64,000 nucleotides of DNA from Paulownia fortunei (Eukaryota > Streptophyta > Magnoliopsida > Lamiales > Paulowniaceae), in assembly GCA_019321725.1 (NCBI GenBank), contig CM033120.1, positions 13,484,278 to 13,548,277 of the forward strand, in the 5' to 3' direction. The position numbers and the translations under genes are program-made. The notes under the pieces were generated by a model that searched no databases, had not been told where the DNA came from, and saw nothing but the letters and a program-made list of their open reading frames with translations. This document shows, one piece after another, positions 1-16,000 of the stretch (its first letter is position 1; each line of letters starts with the position of its first letter).

Positions 1-306
1 GAAAATTAGTCACCAATTATGCCTAATAAAGTAAACTGGATAAAAACAGAACAAAGAAACGAACACCTTAAGCATGGGCAATTTGGCCGTAGGCTGTAGC
101 AAGGCAACTTATTTGGATCTCAACAAAACTGACTGGCAGCTTGGAATTCTATGATGCAATTTACGGCGAGGAGAGAAGTTAAAATGACTTTTTTTGCCAT
201 TCATGCCGCTGGAGTTCCTCTTTTACTGCCTGTTCTCAAAAGTTGTTCCATTTTGACATTATTATCGAATCTTTGAATCTTGAGATTATTATGCAGTTAC
301 ACTTCA
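1..306. other. 3' flank of the cap methyltransferase gene
   Basis: This stretch follows the stop codon of the minus-strand cap methyltransferase gene and should contain its 3' untranslated region. I see no further coding segment and no clear polyadenylation signal. Confidence 0.5.
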
Positions 307-3300
307 TCATTTGATGTACATGATATCCTCCTTTGACAGGTGCATCTTACCTTTGTCCCGTCTACTACTAACTCGGGCTTTGTCTGGTTGCCCTCGCTGC
401 AAAGGAAGTAGAATTTTGCCAAAGTCAAAATTTACAATTATAACACTAATAACAATTGTGAGAGAAAAAACATGGAACCAGAATGCCTTTTAACTCTCTT
501 AACCACTGCTATTTGTTACATACAATCAAGGGGCAATACTATATAAACTTGCATTCAGATTGACAGGAGGCACTTATTTTATGTTACTTAAGGGCAAAGC
601 AATGTCTCAGGACTCGACAATTTAGAAAAGTGAAAGCGTGAAACAAGTCCTATAAGATGACAGAAAATATAGATGGAAACTCCTCATGTTATGCAAAACT
701 TTTTCATGCTGAACCAGACATTCAAGCCCTGCTTCCTTGCTGGATATTATCCACATTACAGTAGGCTGCATATAAAAATATATGGTTGGTGTGGATCATT
801 AAAAATTTGAAGTAATTTAGTGTTTAGCGCGCGCGCGCGGGGGGAGGGGGGATGGTGTCGGTAAAGGAGTGAAGATATATGTGTAGAAAACTACCAATAT
901 CAAGGTTCTGCGGTAGGTAATTTGCGTGCGAGAGTAAGAGCATAGTGACAGTTATTTTCTTTCTACATGATGGTGAAAGTAAAAATAATAGAATAGGATG
1001 GCAAGTGCCTTTAATATTTAACTTTCTCTATATAGTGTGTGTATCAGTAGATGGAGAAAGAAGGACGAGGGATAACTGAAAGGACTGGTGGAAAGCTGAA
1101 GCGGTTAGTCCTTCACAAATTTTCAGGAATGCATCACAATAATATTACCAAGTACTCAGCAATAAATTGCACTATTTAGTATGCGACTAAATTGGCAAGG
1201 GTAGCCTATCTTTCAGAAAGAGTAATTCTACACTGAAGAGTTACTTAAATGAGTATTTGATATTTACATGAGCAGCCTCAACTCCACCGAAGCAGGCTGT
1301 GGAGGCACAATTCAGGCCATAAATTACTTTATCCACATTTTAATTATTAAAATGTAAAATTGCTACCTTTCTCAGAACGAAGGCCAAATATAAGTAGGCC
1401 ACCTCCCATTCATCTGGTGACAATGTACCTGAAAGCAAAATTTCAAACCAATCAAAACTGAAGCATTAGTTGAATGTAGCTACTCAACAATAATGTCCAC
1501 CTAATATTGTCTTATTTGAACTAAATTGATGATTCTCAAATCAATGTTAATAATAGTTTTGGATATTAATGAAAAGATTAAGCTAAAACTTACTTTGGTC
1601 TTCTTTACCATCACCCAAAGCACCGAGTCTTCGCATGAGCTCAACAAATTCGGGTTTCTTCAAGTACTCATCCACAAACACATGTGAGTTTTTGACAAAG
1701 ACCAACTCCAAACCATACTGCATATTTGAATTATAAAAATGGCATAAGAATAAGCTTGTGATTAAGCTGATAATAAAGTTTTTACAAGGAGTTCCTCTGT
1801 ATGTTGTGCATTCTATGTTCAATTTATTTTCTTCATAACCTGAGAAATAATCTTCTTTTGTTCTAATCTATTCACAACTAGACAGCTACAATTACAGTGT
1901 CTTGTGCTTTTAAGAATTACAATGTCCAAAAATCATTCGAGGATAACAAATAAGAGTATTTTAGAGATGCTATAGCTTGTTGCTGGTCAAATTTTTGACT
2001 TCACCACACAGCATTTCCTAATTAAAATAAAGTTCAATCCCAAAGGCATGGAAAGGATTACTACCATCCAAATATGAAATTGACAGCTTAATCCAGAAGC
2101 AAAACATTAATACCTCTTCAGCCAATGTTTTGAAGACATCAAAAGGGACAATCCACTCAGGACAATCAACAGCATCCTGCAAGAGAATTACTCAACTATT
2201 ACCACATGAATATTTTTGAAGCAAAACCACGCAATCTGTTAAAAAATTTCCAGCTAGTGCAAACACATCCAACATCAGAAGAGCAATAGAAGTGGGCATG
2301 AAAGTGGATGAATAAGGATCAAGGACAATAATGCTCTTCTCAATTATATTGAAAAAAAAAAAAAGGAAACCCTCAGAAAAGGCAAAGTTATGTACCTCTA
2401 GATGGAACTTGTACTTGATGCCAAAGGGACTTGAAGACTTAAATTTCTGGAAGAAGCCAAAATGGTAAAAAAAGATATTGCAACTAGAGGCTAGCCAACA
2501 ATAACTGAAATAGGATTTCCTAAACAGAATTTTGCCTGAGAACGTAGAAATTCACCTTGTTTTCAAATTCTTCATCGAAACGTATCCAGTACACACTATT
2601 ACCAAAATCTAGCGCCTCAGCTGCATCCGTTAGGGAAAGAGTTATACACAACAAAGAAAAAAAAATTATTTAAAACTAAAGACTGCTTTATACTCAAATG
2701 AAAACATGAATCAATTTTCTTGATCAATGATTAGGCAGACACGAAATAAAGTACTATAAAAAGTTAGGAAACATCACACATTTTTACCAGCTCTAAATTC
2801 ATCATTACTTGGTCAAATTCCAATCATCCGCACAGCATCAAATGCCACATATCCAGAATAAGACTATTACTTGGATGTTTTCTCTCCTTGCATCCTCAAG
2901 TACAGTTGTAATAAATCAATCAAATTAGAAAGTGAAGGGACTGAAAAGTGATGACTATGAGATCAGTAAAGATGCATCCTCCCCAGAATGTATATAAACT
3001 GAGTGGGTAAAAGAATTCATTACTGTGCATAGGGCATATAAATCTGTCTCCATTAACTGATCAATACAGAACATGTATATAGGTGTGGGTGTATATATAA
3101 GTATTTGTATTAGGGCGTATATATGAATATGCATTCATTTGTATAAGGTCCAAAGAAAATGACAATGAAAAGGATATTACCACCAGCTGTCACCTTAAAA
3201 GACTGAAGATAACACCTAAAATCTCCCATGAATAAATATATTATCCTTCAAACACAAATTACCACAGAAATAAAATAAGGGATATAAAGCATTGTCTCCA

Positions 3301-6300
3301 GCAGCTTTAGATTAAAAGCAAAAAATTGAGGGTTTTGCAACTTAATACAGATAATATAATGCTCTGTCAACTTGAACACTAAACAAAGAAACTGGAGAAA
3401 TTGCAGGACAAAAAAATCAAATAAAGGCAGGCTACAATTTCTACAAACCTGTAGGTCCATAAGGACCAAATTTCACAAAAAAGACAGTGTTTCAACAATA
3501 TTCACCTTAATGGCGAAATTTTCCATGACAGCTTGTCAATTTAGCCATTAAGTAACATCAATATTACATAATAGAATAATCTGACATGTTGTTCACATAT
3601 TGAATAATTCTCACACATTTTTAACTTCCACTTCAGAAATGTAAACAGCTTTAGACAGAATAAAACCTTCTCTAAGCTTTTTGATGATGACGTTGGCATC
3701 TGGCATTGTTCCAATGAAGATGCCTCCTGGCCGAAGCAAAGCTGATACATTGGCCAAGGCCCGCCTGGCACGTGCCTCAGTAGACCATGAGTAATGCATT
3801 GCAAACTGCACAATTTTGGTTTTGACAATTTAAATAAACTTGAATAGTTATTATAATTTCCAATTATCAGTTGCAAAATTAGTGAGAGCCCTCAGAACCA
3901 CAAATATATATAAACACAACACCCTTTTAGGATAGAAACTTTCTTTTTTACAGATAAGATTACTTCAGCTAGTAAATCAAAGTCCATGCAAATAATACCT
4001 TATAACTATCAGTTAAATAAGAGCAAAGTATTATTAGTCAAGAGAAACAAGGGAAAAACTAGTTGATCCCTTTCTTGTATCATTTTAATTGGGTTAAGGT
4101 TCCAAATTTGGTGGAACATATTGCAGTATGACAGACTGTGTGATTGTGCGAATGGAGAGGGAGTGAGGGGAAGGAGTAGGGAGATGTTTGAAATGAAATT
4201 ATTTAGTCAAAGGAACAAAGATGTTTACTTGTGGGAAATGCAAAGGAGGACTCACCTGGCAGCTACAAATATCAAATGGGGCATCTTCCGCCAGAACCTT
4301 ATCTAGCCGAACCTGCAATACACAGAGATGGAATTACTTGCACATATGACTACATTACTAAACGGCATGGCAATTAACTTCAGCTAGTACTACATAGTCC
4401 AGAACCCTAGCTATACACCTCATCAGAAATATAACATTTTGATGTCTAGTCCATATGAATAAAGAAACCCATCAAGTAGATAGTTCCAGGAGAAGATGGG
4501 ATAGCCACAAGAGATATGTATGCTTCAGTATGAGTCAATTCGAAAACTAGCTATAGTTGGTATTTACCTCAAAGCAGTCTCCACATATGAGTCTGGCAGG
4601 AAAGGAGAACTTTTTGCGACGCTGGTGATGGTCTGCATCACCATTATATCGCGTGCGGCAGTCTTCTATCTGATATCGGAGCACACATCTTTGTTAATGA
4701 TATCAATAAGATAATAATCTATGATAACCTAATACTCCTAGGAGAGACATTAAACATTTGAAAACAGATTTTCCAGACATGCAATAACAGATAGCGTTGA
4801 GATGCATCAATTATAGTTCTAACAAAATGACTTCAAATAATTATAAAATATCACAACCGAAATAAGTTTCTAAATGGAAATTAGGCTGAAAATATGGCAG
4901 ATTACAAGAATACTGCCAACTAAAGTAGAATTCAAATTCTTGTTAATGTGATCCATACATCGAAATCTATGTCCGAGAAAGACAATAGCAAAAGGTCATA
5001 GTATTTTTAATTGAGAGAATTACAAGGACAAATAAGAGACCAACAGCCATAGGAAGCTCAAGGTCACTAATTTGGAAAGATAAACGCAGCTCATTCAAGG
5101 TCTCGATTATTACAAATACTATTGATGTATGACAAGGACAACTACTCAACAAGACTCCTTGGTATTTTAAACACTAAAATCTGTAAAGGTCATATGTGTA
5201 TTGTAACATATACAACAATTTTCGTATCACAATGCTAGAGAACTTTTTATTGAAACAATAAAATGAACTTTCCATAAGTCATGATTCCGAGTAATGTGTT
5301 GAACTCATAAATGTTTTTTCTGTAGATGTAAGTCGGAAGAAACTTTACAATTAGTGGAAACAAACTAATTTTTAAAAATGTAAAAGTTTTTTCTATTCAT
5401 GAAAGAAATCACATGTTAAAATAGCTTAAAACTGCAATCAAACTAAAATTTAGATTCTGTACAAATATAAATTTGCAAAAGATCGATTTGCCTCAAAACT
5501 GAGATTCAATTAATATCTTTCCATTGAATGCATAAACTTGTTAAGTCAACTTACTTAACTACGAATAGGAAAAGAAAATGATGCCATGGAATATTATTGG
5601 AAACAATATAGTATATAACTCATAGTTAGGTTTCTGATGCCAAAAATGCAAATTCAGTAACTTCAAATGTCATATTATGAGCATCTTCTGGTTAATGCAC
5701 GCTGGATTTAAAAACCTCGGTTTTGAGTAGCTTATTGTAAATCAATATGATCTTAAACATCTTCAGAGGGTTCACATAACAATCTCAAACATCTTCAGAG
5801 AGGTCATATAAACATAATCAGGCAGCCTCTTGTTGGTTGTCCAGATTCCTAACAGAAAGAGATCCTTTTACTCACTCATTAGCAAATTCTTCCGATGCTG
5901 AAAAATGACTTGTCTACAAAGATATATGTGTTCAAGGAAAATGGAAGGAAGAAGAATTGTAGTTCCTGTTTAACAGATAGAATAACTAAAATGTCCACAA
6001 GATACGAGCTCTTTAAGACGAGTCAAATATTATGGATTTGCTAGTGCATTAAATGTGCGACCATAACAAGACAGGGTGTGAAATTACATCTAAACGTCTA
6101 TATATGTTTACTTAATTAGACACAACTTTCTTAAAAATCCAACGTTCAGCATCACATCGTAAAAGCAGTTGTGCGTGCGTGTTAAACTTTAAATGGAGTC
6201 CAGTATATTAAAGGTTGCACTATTTCTGTTTGGAGAGCAATTTCAAAAGTGCAACAAATTTACATTTCAAAAAGAGATATCTCTATCGATATGGAATCCC

Positions 6301-7692
6301 CTCTTGTGTTCAAATTAATTACTTATGTAAGATTATGCAACAAGTTACAGTTGTCTGCAAAAGCACACTCATATGTTGCTGATTCAAGAACAAGAATGCA
6401 TTTTGAGAATCAAACAAGTTGATATCCCTTGTTTTTGAAGTCACCTAAATTTGTTTAAACACCACCAAAATTCGGTACAACCAACGGAGCATAATTGCAC
6501 TCAGAATGATAAAAATGAATGAAGTAACATGCTACATCATATCGGTACCCCTCAAAGTAATAAGCAATAAGTTTTAAAGAAGTTACACCTCACTAGAGAG
6601 AGAGAGAGAGAGAGAGAAGAAGAAGCAAAAGAACATTAAGTACAGCTTTAGCAATAATGAAAACTAATTGAGTTCCAAAATGATGACAATTAACAATGGG
6701 AAGGCAGTTTAAAGGATTGACATTTTACCGAGCCATTAGCTATATCAATTCCAACATAATAACCAATCCTTGCTTTGTCCCATTTGATGAGATCACCACC
6801 CTGGTACAAATAAAAGACAAAACAAATTTCCAAATTGACAACATAAGCACATATAAATGTCAACAAATCTCAAAATATAAAGCTCATAAACTACCTTTCC
6901 ACAAGCCAGATCAAGAACCGCATCTCCTCTTTTAGCATATAGCTGAATTAAGACACTCTTTATCTGTTGAATGGAACAAGCAGTAAGAAACAACTAGAAA
7001 TTTTTTCTTGATTTCAGTTTTACATAGGATTTCAAGAACAGTTTAACTATGTTAGCACTTAGTAATTTTGGTTGTGAATTTACTCGGGGAAGAACTTAAA
7101 ACAAAATATCAATGATGTGCAGCTAAAATAAATTTCAATAAGTACCCAGTTATTGAGTTTCTTCAAGTGAATAATAGGGCTTGCTTCTCGTTCTTCAAGA
7201 GTCTGATTCGTTCTTGCACTGTAATGATCAGCCACTTTCTTTGCAAATATCTTAGTACTCTCATCCTCTAAAAATTGGGCATCACCTAACCACAACGAGA
7301 AGCACTTAAATTTTCCGAAGAAAAATCCCCAACAGATAAAGATAATGTAGCAGCCAAAAGAAACGCATTTCAATGATTCTAGCACCTGTTTCCCAAACTT
7401 TGACACCCAACACCAAAACCCAAAAACAAAAAGATACAAAATTTGCAAAATTTTCTTACAACCCCAATTTAGTTTCAGTCTAACTCCAATAAAACCCGTA
7501 TCAAATTCAAATTTTAATTTATGAAACCACCTAATAATCCGCATAACAAATTATTTCCTTAAAAAGAACAGGAAATCAGGCGCCCTAATTCCTTATTTGA
7601 ATAAAGAAAGAAATACCTTCAGGGTTGTACTTGAATTTGGACTGAGGGGGGCCAAAAGAACCTGATGAAGACTCTTGATAACCTCGCTTCAT
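307..7692 (-). CDS. mRNA cap guanine-N7 methyltransferase, 13 exons
   Basis: Nuclear enzyme that moves a methyl group from S-adenosylmethionine to N7 of the guanosine cap of pre-mRNA. Exons on the minus strand: 7617-7692, 7146-7285, 6895-6963, 6729-6800, 4568-4669, 4256-4312, 3667-3805, 2556-2620, 2396-2446, 2114-2176, 1594-1717, 1367-1428 and 307-396. All joins keep frame at GT-AG borders and give 369 residues, about the length I recall for the Arabidopsis protein (At3g20650). Visible landmarks are the conserved N-terminal stretch EEREASPIIHLKKLNNW, the SAM-binding loop DLACGKGGDLIKW (residues 90-102, split over exons 3 and 4), CSCQFAMHYSW at the cap/SAM pocket (about 169-179), and a basic tail ending KMHLSKEDIMYIK. 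The start is the first ATG before MKRGYQESS. The last intron (397-1366) holds a GC-alternating and G-rich tract. The 2 kb intron 4670-6728 is AT-rich with a (GA)n run at about 6595-6617. Confidence 0.93.
827..852 (+). repeat. (GC)n alternating tract followed by G-runs
   Basis: Six GC dinucleotides (827-838) run directly into two long G-runs separated by one A (839-851). The tract lies in the last intron of the cap methyltransferase gene, in otherwise AT-rich sequence. Alternating CG is the classic Z-DNA-forming pattern; any structural role here is inference. Confidence 0.75.
6595..6617 (+). repeat. (GA)n microsatellite
   Basis: A run of about eleven AG units in the fourth intron of the cap methyltransferase gene. 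No other function is visible. Confidence 0.85.
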
Positions 7693-10776
<3,084 letters not shown>

Positions 10777-11792
10777 ACTCGTTTTTATGGATGAATTTAA
10801 TTTTGTTACCTTCTCATTTTCAATTCAATCTGAATCAGATTTTGCAAGTTCAAATGTGTCTTTGTTAAGGATATACTAGTTTTGCTGGGATTATGGAGAT
10901 TACCTTTTGTGTCCAGACAGTAGTATTTTTCAGTATTATACCTTTACTTTTGGTGTCCTTATGAACTCTATCCCATTTTTAATCTATGCATCTGGAGTTT
11001 GTGTGACATGAGCAATGGTGTTAGGTTGATGTCTGAATTGTTGAGTTCACTGGTATGTTGGTTTAATTTTAGAGGTGTCAAAGTGCTTAAATTTGTGTTG
11101 AGTAGTTTTCTTAAATCATGAAATGTCTCTACTCTTCCAGCTTCTCTTGGAATTTGCTCTACTGGCAAAATGCTGATATGCCTGGAGGAGGTCTTAATTG
11201 TCTCTTGGATTAAATAAAGAATCATAAGGAAAATAAGTTCAACTCTGATTAATCTCTTAAAACTTCATTTTGAACTTACATCATCATCTTGAACTTATGT
11301 CGTCAGTTAGTAATTGTTCTTTTACTGAAGTTACCAACAAAAAAGGGATTAAATGAAGATCCCCGCGGGTTGTCTCATATCTAATTGTCTCTCTCACTGT
11401 TCTGCAATTTGTCTTTGCTTTGCTCTTGGAAGTTATAAATAAAGTAAAGTAATTTGTGGCTAGCAAGAAAATAGATCAGCACATCACCATAGTCGGAGCC
11501 CATAAATCTGGTCCCAAATATTTTCTGGCTTCTGAAATCAATTCTGGAGAATGGTCTTTTCCAGTACCCCAACCAATATGGTATAATGGAATTCGGGCAT
11601 CATTAATTTATTGGCTAAAATCTGAATTTGATGAAGTCCAACTTGGATCTAGACTCGGATCCAAATCCAACTCTTGAAAATGAGGTATTTTAGCTTGTAC
11701 TTTGCAACTACAAATGATCACTAGCGTATAACTTTTAAGATTTTCAGAAGTAAAATTATGTTTATGAAAATAATGATTCTTATTATATACTA

Positions 11793-12490
11793 CAGTAAAA
11801 CCTCAATAAATGACTCGTTTAAATAATAAAAACTTCCGATTCTGATTCGATCAATTTATTAAATTAATAATCTTATTAAATGTAAAAGATAATATATTTT
11901 TTTTTCAAATTCTTTAGTGCCCAACAAGTATATAAATTAATAATAGGCAAAATATAATTCGTAATATTGCTACGGATTTTATTCCTTCAAATCAATTGAT
12001 TTAGAAAGTTGTATAGAGGAAAGTTGTACCTCTTCTTCTTAACTCTCCATAGCATCAAGAATCACACTATTCCAATATTTATAACAAAATTTATTACCAA
12101 AATATTGAGGTTTATTCAGAAAATATGAGAAACAACATATGTTAAGAAACTATTTATTTGTTTTTTTTTCTTTGTGGATTTTTTTGCTTTCCTTTTTATT
12201 TTGGCAAGTTTTTTCAATTAGTGACCAGAAGATACATTAAGAAATACATAAATTATCAAAAATAATATTTATAAAATAATTATATGAAATTATCAAATTA
12301 AACCTCTTCATCAGAATATTAACTTTTTATCACATACCATTATTGTTCTTATTTAAAATATAATTTTTTTTTATAAATTAAAAATTTATTCATAAAATTA
12401 ATGACTTATTCAATTATCAATAAATAAATAACCTTTTAAAATAATATTTATTCCTAATCTCAATAATATTCATACATAAAGGTTTTACAG
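11793..12490. mobile_element. Emigrant/pogo-like MITE
   Basis: The left end reads TACAGTAAAACCTCAATAAA, and the reverse complement of the right end reads TACTGTAAAACCTTTATG, so the ends form an inverted repeat beginning CAGTAAAACC / CTGTAAAACC. A TA dinucleotide flanks both sides (11791-11792 and 12491-12492), as expected of a TA-target duplication. The interior is about 0.7 kb, very AT-rich and without an open frame. As I recall, these ends match the Emigrant family of pogo-like plant MITEs (CAGTAAAACCTCTATAAATT). The element is non-autonomous and somewhat decayed. Confidence 0.75.
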
Positions 12491-12888
12491 TACATTCTAA
12501 TATATTAACGCACTTCATATAAATAATAAAGTGAAAAAGGTTGCTCAATCAATAAATGTCCAATTTCAAACATATCAGCTACGCGTAATGTAGGATTTTG
12601 ATTTGTTGAATTATCAATGACATAACTTGCAATCATTAATAAGTTAAATTTAGGACAACAATTGGAGCCAAAATCCTACTCATTATCAGTCATAATCTGG
12701 ATGAGACCAGAGTTTAGTATTGAATCAAGATTACATTGCATATATTGATATACTAATAATCCGTAATTTTGATACAAAACAGCAACCTATTATTATTATT
12801 TAGTTCAAAGTAAGAAAGTGAAAAAAAGAAAAGAAAGTAAAAAAAAAAAAAAAGAAGATCTTAACTTATGAGCAAGAGGGATCAAGCA

Positions 12889-12924
12889 AGCCCAAGCCCA
12901 ATCCCAAGATCAAGCCCAAGCCCA
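12889..12924 (-). promoter_or_regulatory. ORRM2 promoter: two tandem pairs of site II motifs
   Basis: AGCCCA (complement of TGGGCT) occurs four times: 12889-12894, 12895-12900, 12913-12918 and 12919-12924. They form two directly adjacent pairs about 130-160 bases before the ATG. Paired site II elements are known in promoters of nuclear genes for mitochondrial proteins and bind TCP factors, which suits the downstream gene. Confidence 0.65.
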
Positions 12925-13047
12925 AACTGATTCTCAGAACCTCCAACAAGACTATATGCACTATAACTGAGATTTTCTACTGCTTTTCCTTCTCTAGAAA
13001 TCTCTCTAAACCCCACCCCTACTTGGACAAAGAGCTTAAACCCCGAA

Positions 13048-16000
13048 ATGGCGATGAAAGCGGCGACTGCGGCGATTTCTGCCAATTCTCAGATGGGAAG
13101 GGGAATAAGGGCTTTGTACTCGTCTTTTTCCAGCTTTCCATTTAATCTACCCCAGGCTAAAGCCGAGAAGCCTCCTCCCGCTGAACCCTCTACCAATCTC
13201 TTCGTCTCTGGTACTCTCCTCTTTTCCCAATACGACCTTCATTTCTTCCTGATTTTAATGCTATACAGGGACAGGGTTGTGTTCAACAGTCTGCAATGTT
13301 GATTTCATGTCTTCGCCTTATGTTGTTTTTTAAGTTTATATCTGTCACGCTTATATGGTTTTGCCATAGATTTTTTTGATCTATAAGTCTCTGAATGCGA
13401 AATATTAGTTGGTGCATGTTTTTTCAATTAATATTTCCCAAATTTCCAATTTTTTTGGGTCGTAAGTACTCGCTTAGAGGGGGCGGGGGGTGAGTTGGGA
13501 GGTGGCGGCGGGGTATTCTTCCTAAAACCATCTTGTGTCTGCGTAACATACGAAGATAGGATATTTTATCTCTTACATAATTATCTTTTTCCCTCTTATG
13601 TTGGGCTTTGTTGCTTCTATATGCTATACATGTCCTAACAAAGATACTCTTCATATATTCATATCATTTCAAGTGTCTGCTGATACTATGTGTATTACAT
13701 ATAATCTGAGGTTCGTTTTGGATTGAAGAATTTTAGGGCTGTGGATTTCATATCTATAATTACATATCCATTACTTGATTGGATATTTTGAATTATCATA
13801 AATTTAGAATCCTTTAGTACTCATTTTTCATTTTTTCGATAATTATTGTGGATTTCAAACAACCTTATATTGTAGTTATAAAAAATCCTTAGCTCCAAAT
13901 CATTTTCTCAAATCCAAAAAGTATCAATCTAAATACAACCTGGAAAAAGTTGCTCTTAGTCCTTAAGGTGTTTCAACATCTATCTTTCTAACATCTGAAT
14001 ACTTGTCGTTGAGGATGGAAATAACTACAGTGGAACTATACGCACGACGTTGTAGGTTCAGCCTTTTTACTTCATGCAATTTTAAATGTTACATCTTGTC
14101 TTTCCTCTATGTACCTTGTTGTAGCTACACATATTGTGTTGGTCCAAGAATGTCATATCATAAGTAGATTTTTTACTCTTTATGCTCTGTTTCTACCCTT
14201 TGCTTCCTGATATTATTTGTGTTCCTTACTAGAATACAAGCTTCACCATGATTACCATATTTTGAGGTTAGACATTGTGTAGATACAATCCAGTTACGAT
14301 GCAACCATTTTTACATATGTTCTCTGGTAATGATATGCAAGACCCAGTGAGCTGTACATCTCTGCTTTAGCCTTTAAATGCCATGTTTTCACTTTACAGG
14401 AGAAGTATCATGAAAGATATGTACAGCAGGAAAGGCTTTTTTTACAGGTTATGCTTGTTGTTTAGCATGAGCTTCTTGAGGAATTGGTTTGCTTGTTCGA
14501 AAACAAATTCTTTTTCTGCCACATTGTTTGTTTATAGTTCAGTATAATCTCTATGTTGTGGCCTTTGCATGTTCAGATAAATGGATGACAATTGATTATG
14601 TATTATACTTTTAGCTGCTATTGGTATCATTAGATCATCAAAAAACTATAGACTCCCTAAGTGCTTTTGATGCCTTTGTCGCTCTTCTAATTCTAGTTGT
14701 TTTCCTGGCTGAGTTTTGGTCATCATGATAGTTGCATCTTGGAATTTATGGTGGCTGGCCAGCGGGTGACTCATTGAACTTTGTTTCTATTTATGATTTT
14801 CAGGACTTAGCAAACGTACAACAACAGAAGGCCTTCGTGATGCCTTTGCTAAGTTTGGTGAAGTAGTCCATGGTATGCTCTTTTTCTGTTCATATGGGGA
14901 TTTATAGTAGGACGCCAGAAAATCCTAAAGCAATTGGCTACTCTCGTCTCTTTGTGCAGCTAAAGTGGTGACTGATCGTGTATCTGGCTACTCAAAGGGT
15001 TTCGGTTTTGTAAGATATGCAACCGTAGACGAAGCTGAAGCAGGGATCAAGGGCATGGATGGCCAGGTGAATTCAATTTTTAGAGAACACACTGTCGATT
15101 CGATTAAATAATATAGGTAGCTAAATGCAAGCTGGATGGCTTGCAGGGAAAATCAGAGGCCTGCCTTCTGCTTGACTACTTATAAAGAGATTCTTTTTGC
15201 TAATTGACCTATAAAACTATTCAGGTTTCAGAGTACCTGTTAGGCCTAAGACTGATAGCAAACTCTATTTGGGAGGAGAAGTGGGCCAGGGAATGGGTAA
15301 TGGATGAGACATAGAGCTCCTCTCTACTTCTATTGGAATAATTAGGAATCTGGAGGTAGAATGAAAGTGTTTTATATCTCAACACCCTTATTGGGAACTG
15401 ATAATGATTAAACAAATGAAAGAAAACAATGAGGGTTTTACACATTTGCTCTCTCTCTCTCTCTCTCTCTCTAGTGAAGGGTGAAGAAAATGGAGGTGTT
15501 GTGTGTGTTCCCTTAAAATATTTATTGGTATTCAGTATTACCATTATCAATTTGATCGGATTATTTCTTTCAGCTTCTTAAGTTTTCAAGTTTCCATCTC
15601 TTCCACATCAAGCCTTGGTCCATGAAACTTCAATTATATGGAGAAATGGGATTATAACTCCAAACTTTAGAAGATTATAATGACCCTTCAAAATGACCCA
15701 GACACTTTATTTGCAGAGAAATGGAGAAGGAAATGTAACTTGTTTTGTGATTCTTCACTTTTCATAATTTGCTTATACTTGGAGGCAATTTCTTAGTTTA
15801 CTGGGAATGTGGTTGATTGAGTGAGTTACTGAAGTAGGTGGCCATTTTGTTTTATGATTTGACAATTAAATGAATGTTGGCATCTTGCAGGTGCTTGTCG
15901 AGTACAACCTTGTTCCTTATGCCTTTTATTTTTCTTGGCAGTGGCAGTGTGGTTGAAAATGCTTCAGTATACCGATACAGAAACTTTAACTTTCTATTTT

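Larger units (their letters stand above)
10777..13047. other. Spacer between RPL8 and ORRM2-like gene
   Basis: The first few hundred bases are RPL8 3' flank, with an AATAAA at about 11215. Around 11456-11677 lies a more balanced-composition stretch that is open in one plus frame without an ATG; I do not recognise it. From 11793 to 12490 is an Emigrant-like MITE. The last 200 bases hold the promoter of the next gene. Confidence 0.6.

Noticed and set aside
7080..7544. 154-codon minus-strand open frame
   Set aside because: Only its 7146-7285 part is coding (exon 2 of the cap methyltransferase); the rest is intron read-through.
11456..11677. 73-codon open frame downstream of RPL8
   Set aside because: No ATG start and no similarity I recognise; could be a fragment of something else but cannot be supported.
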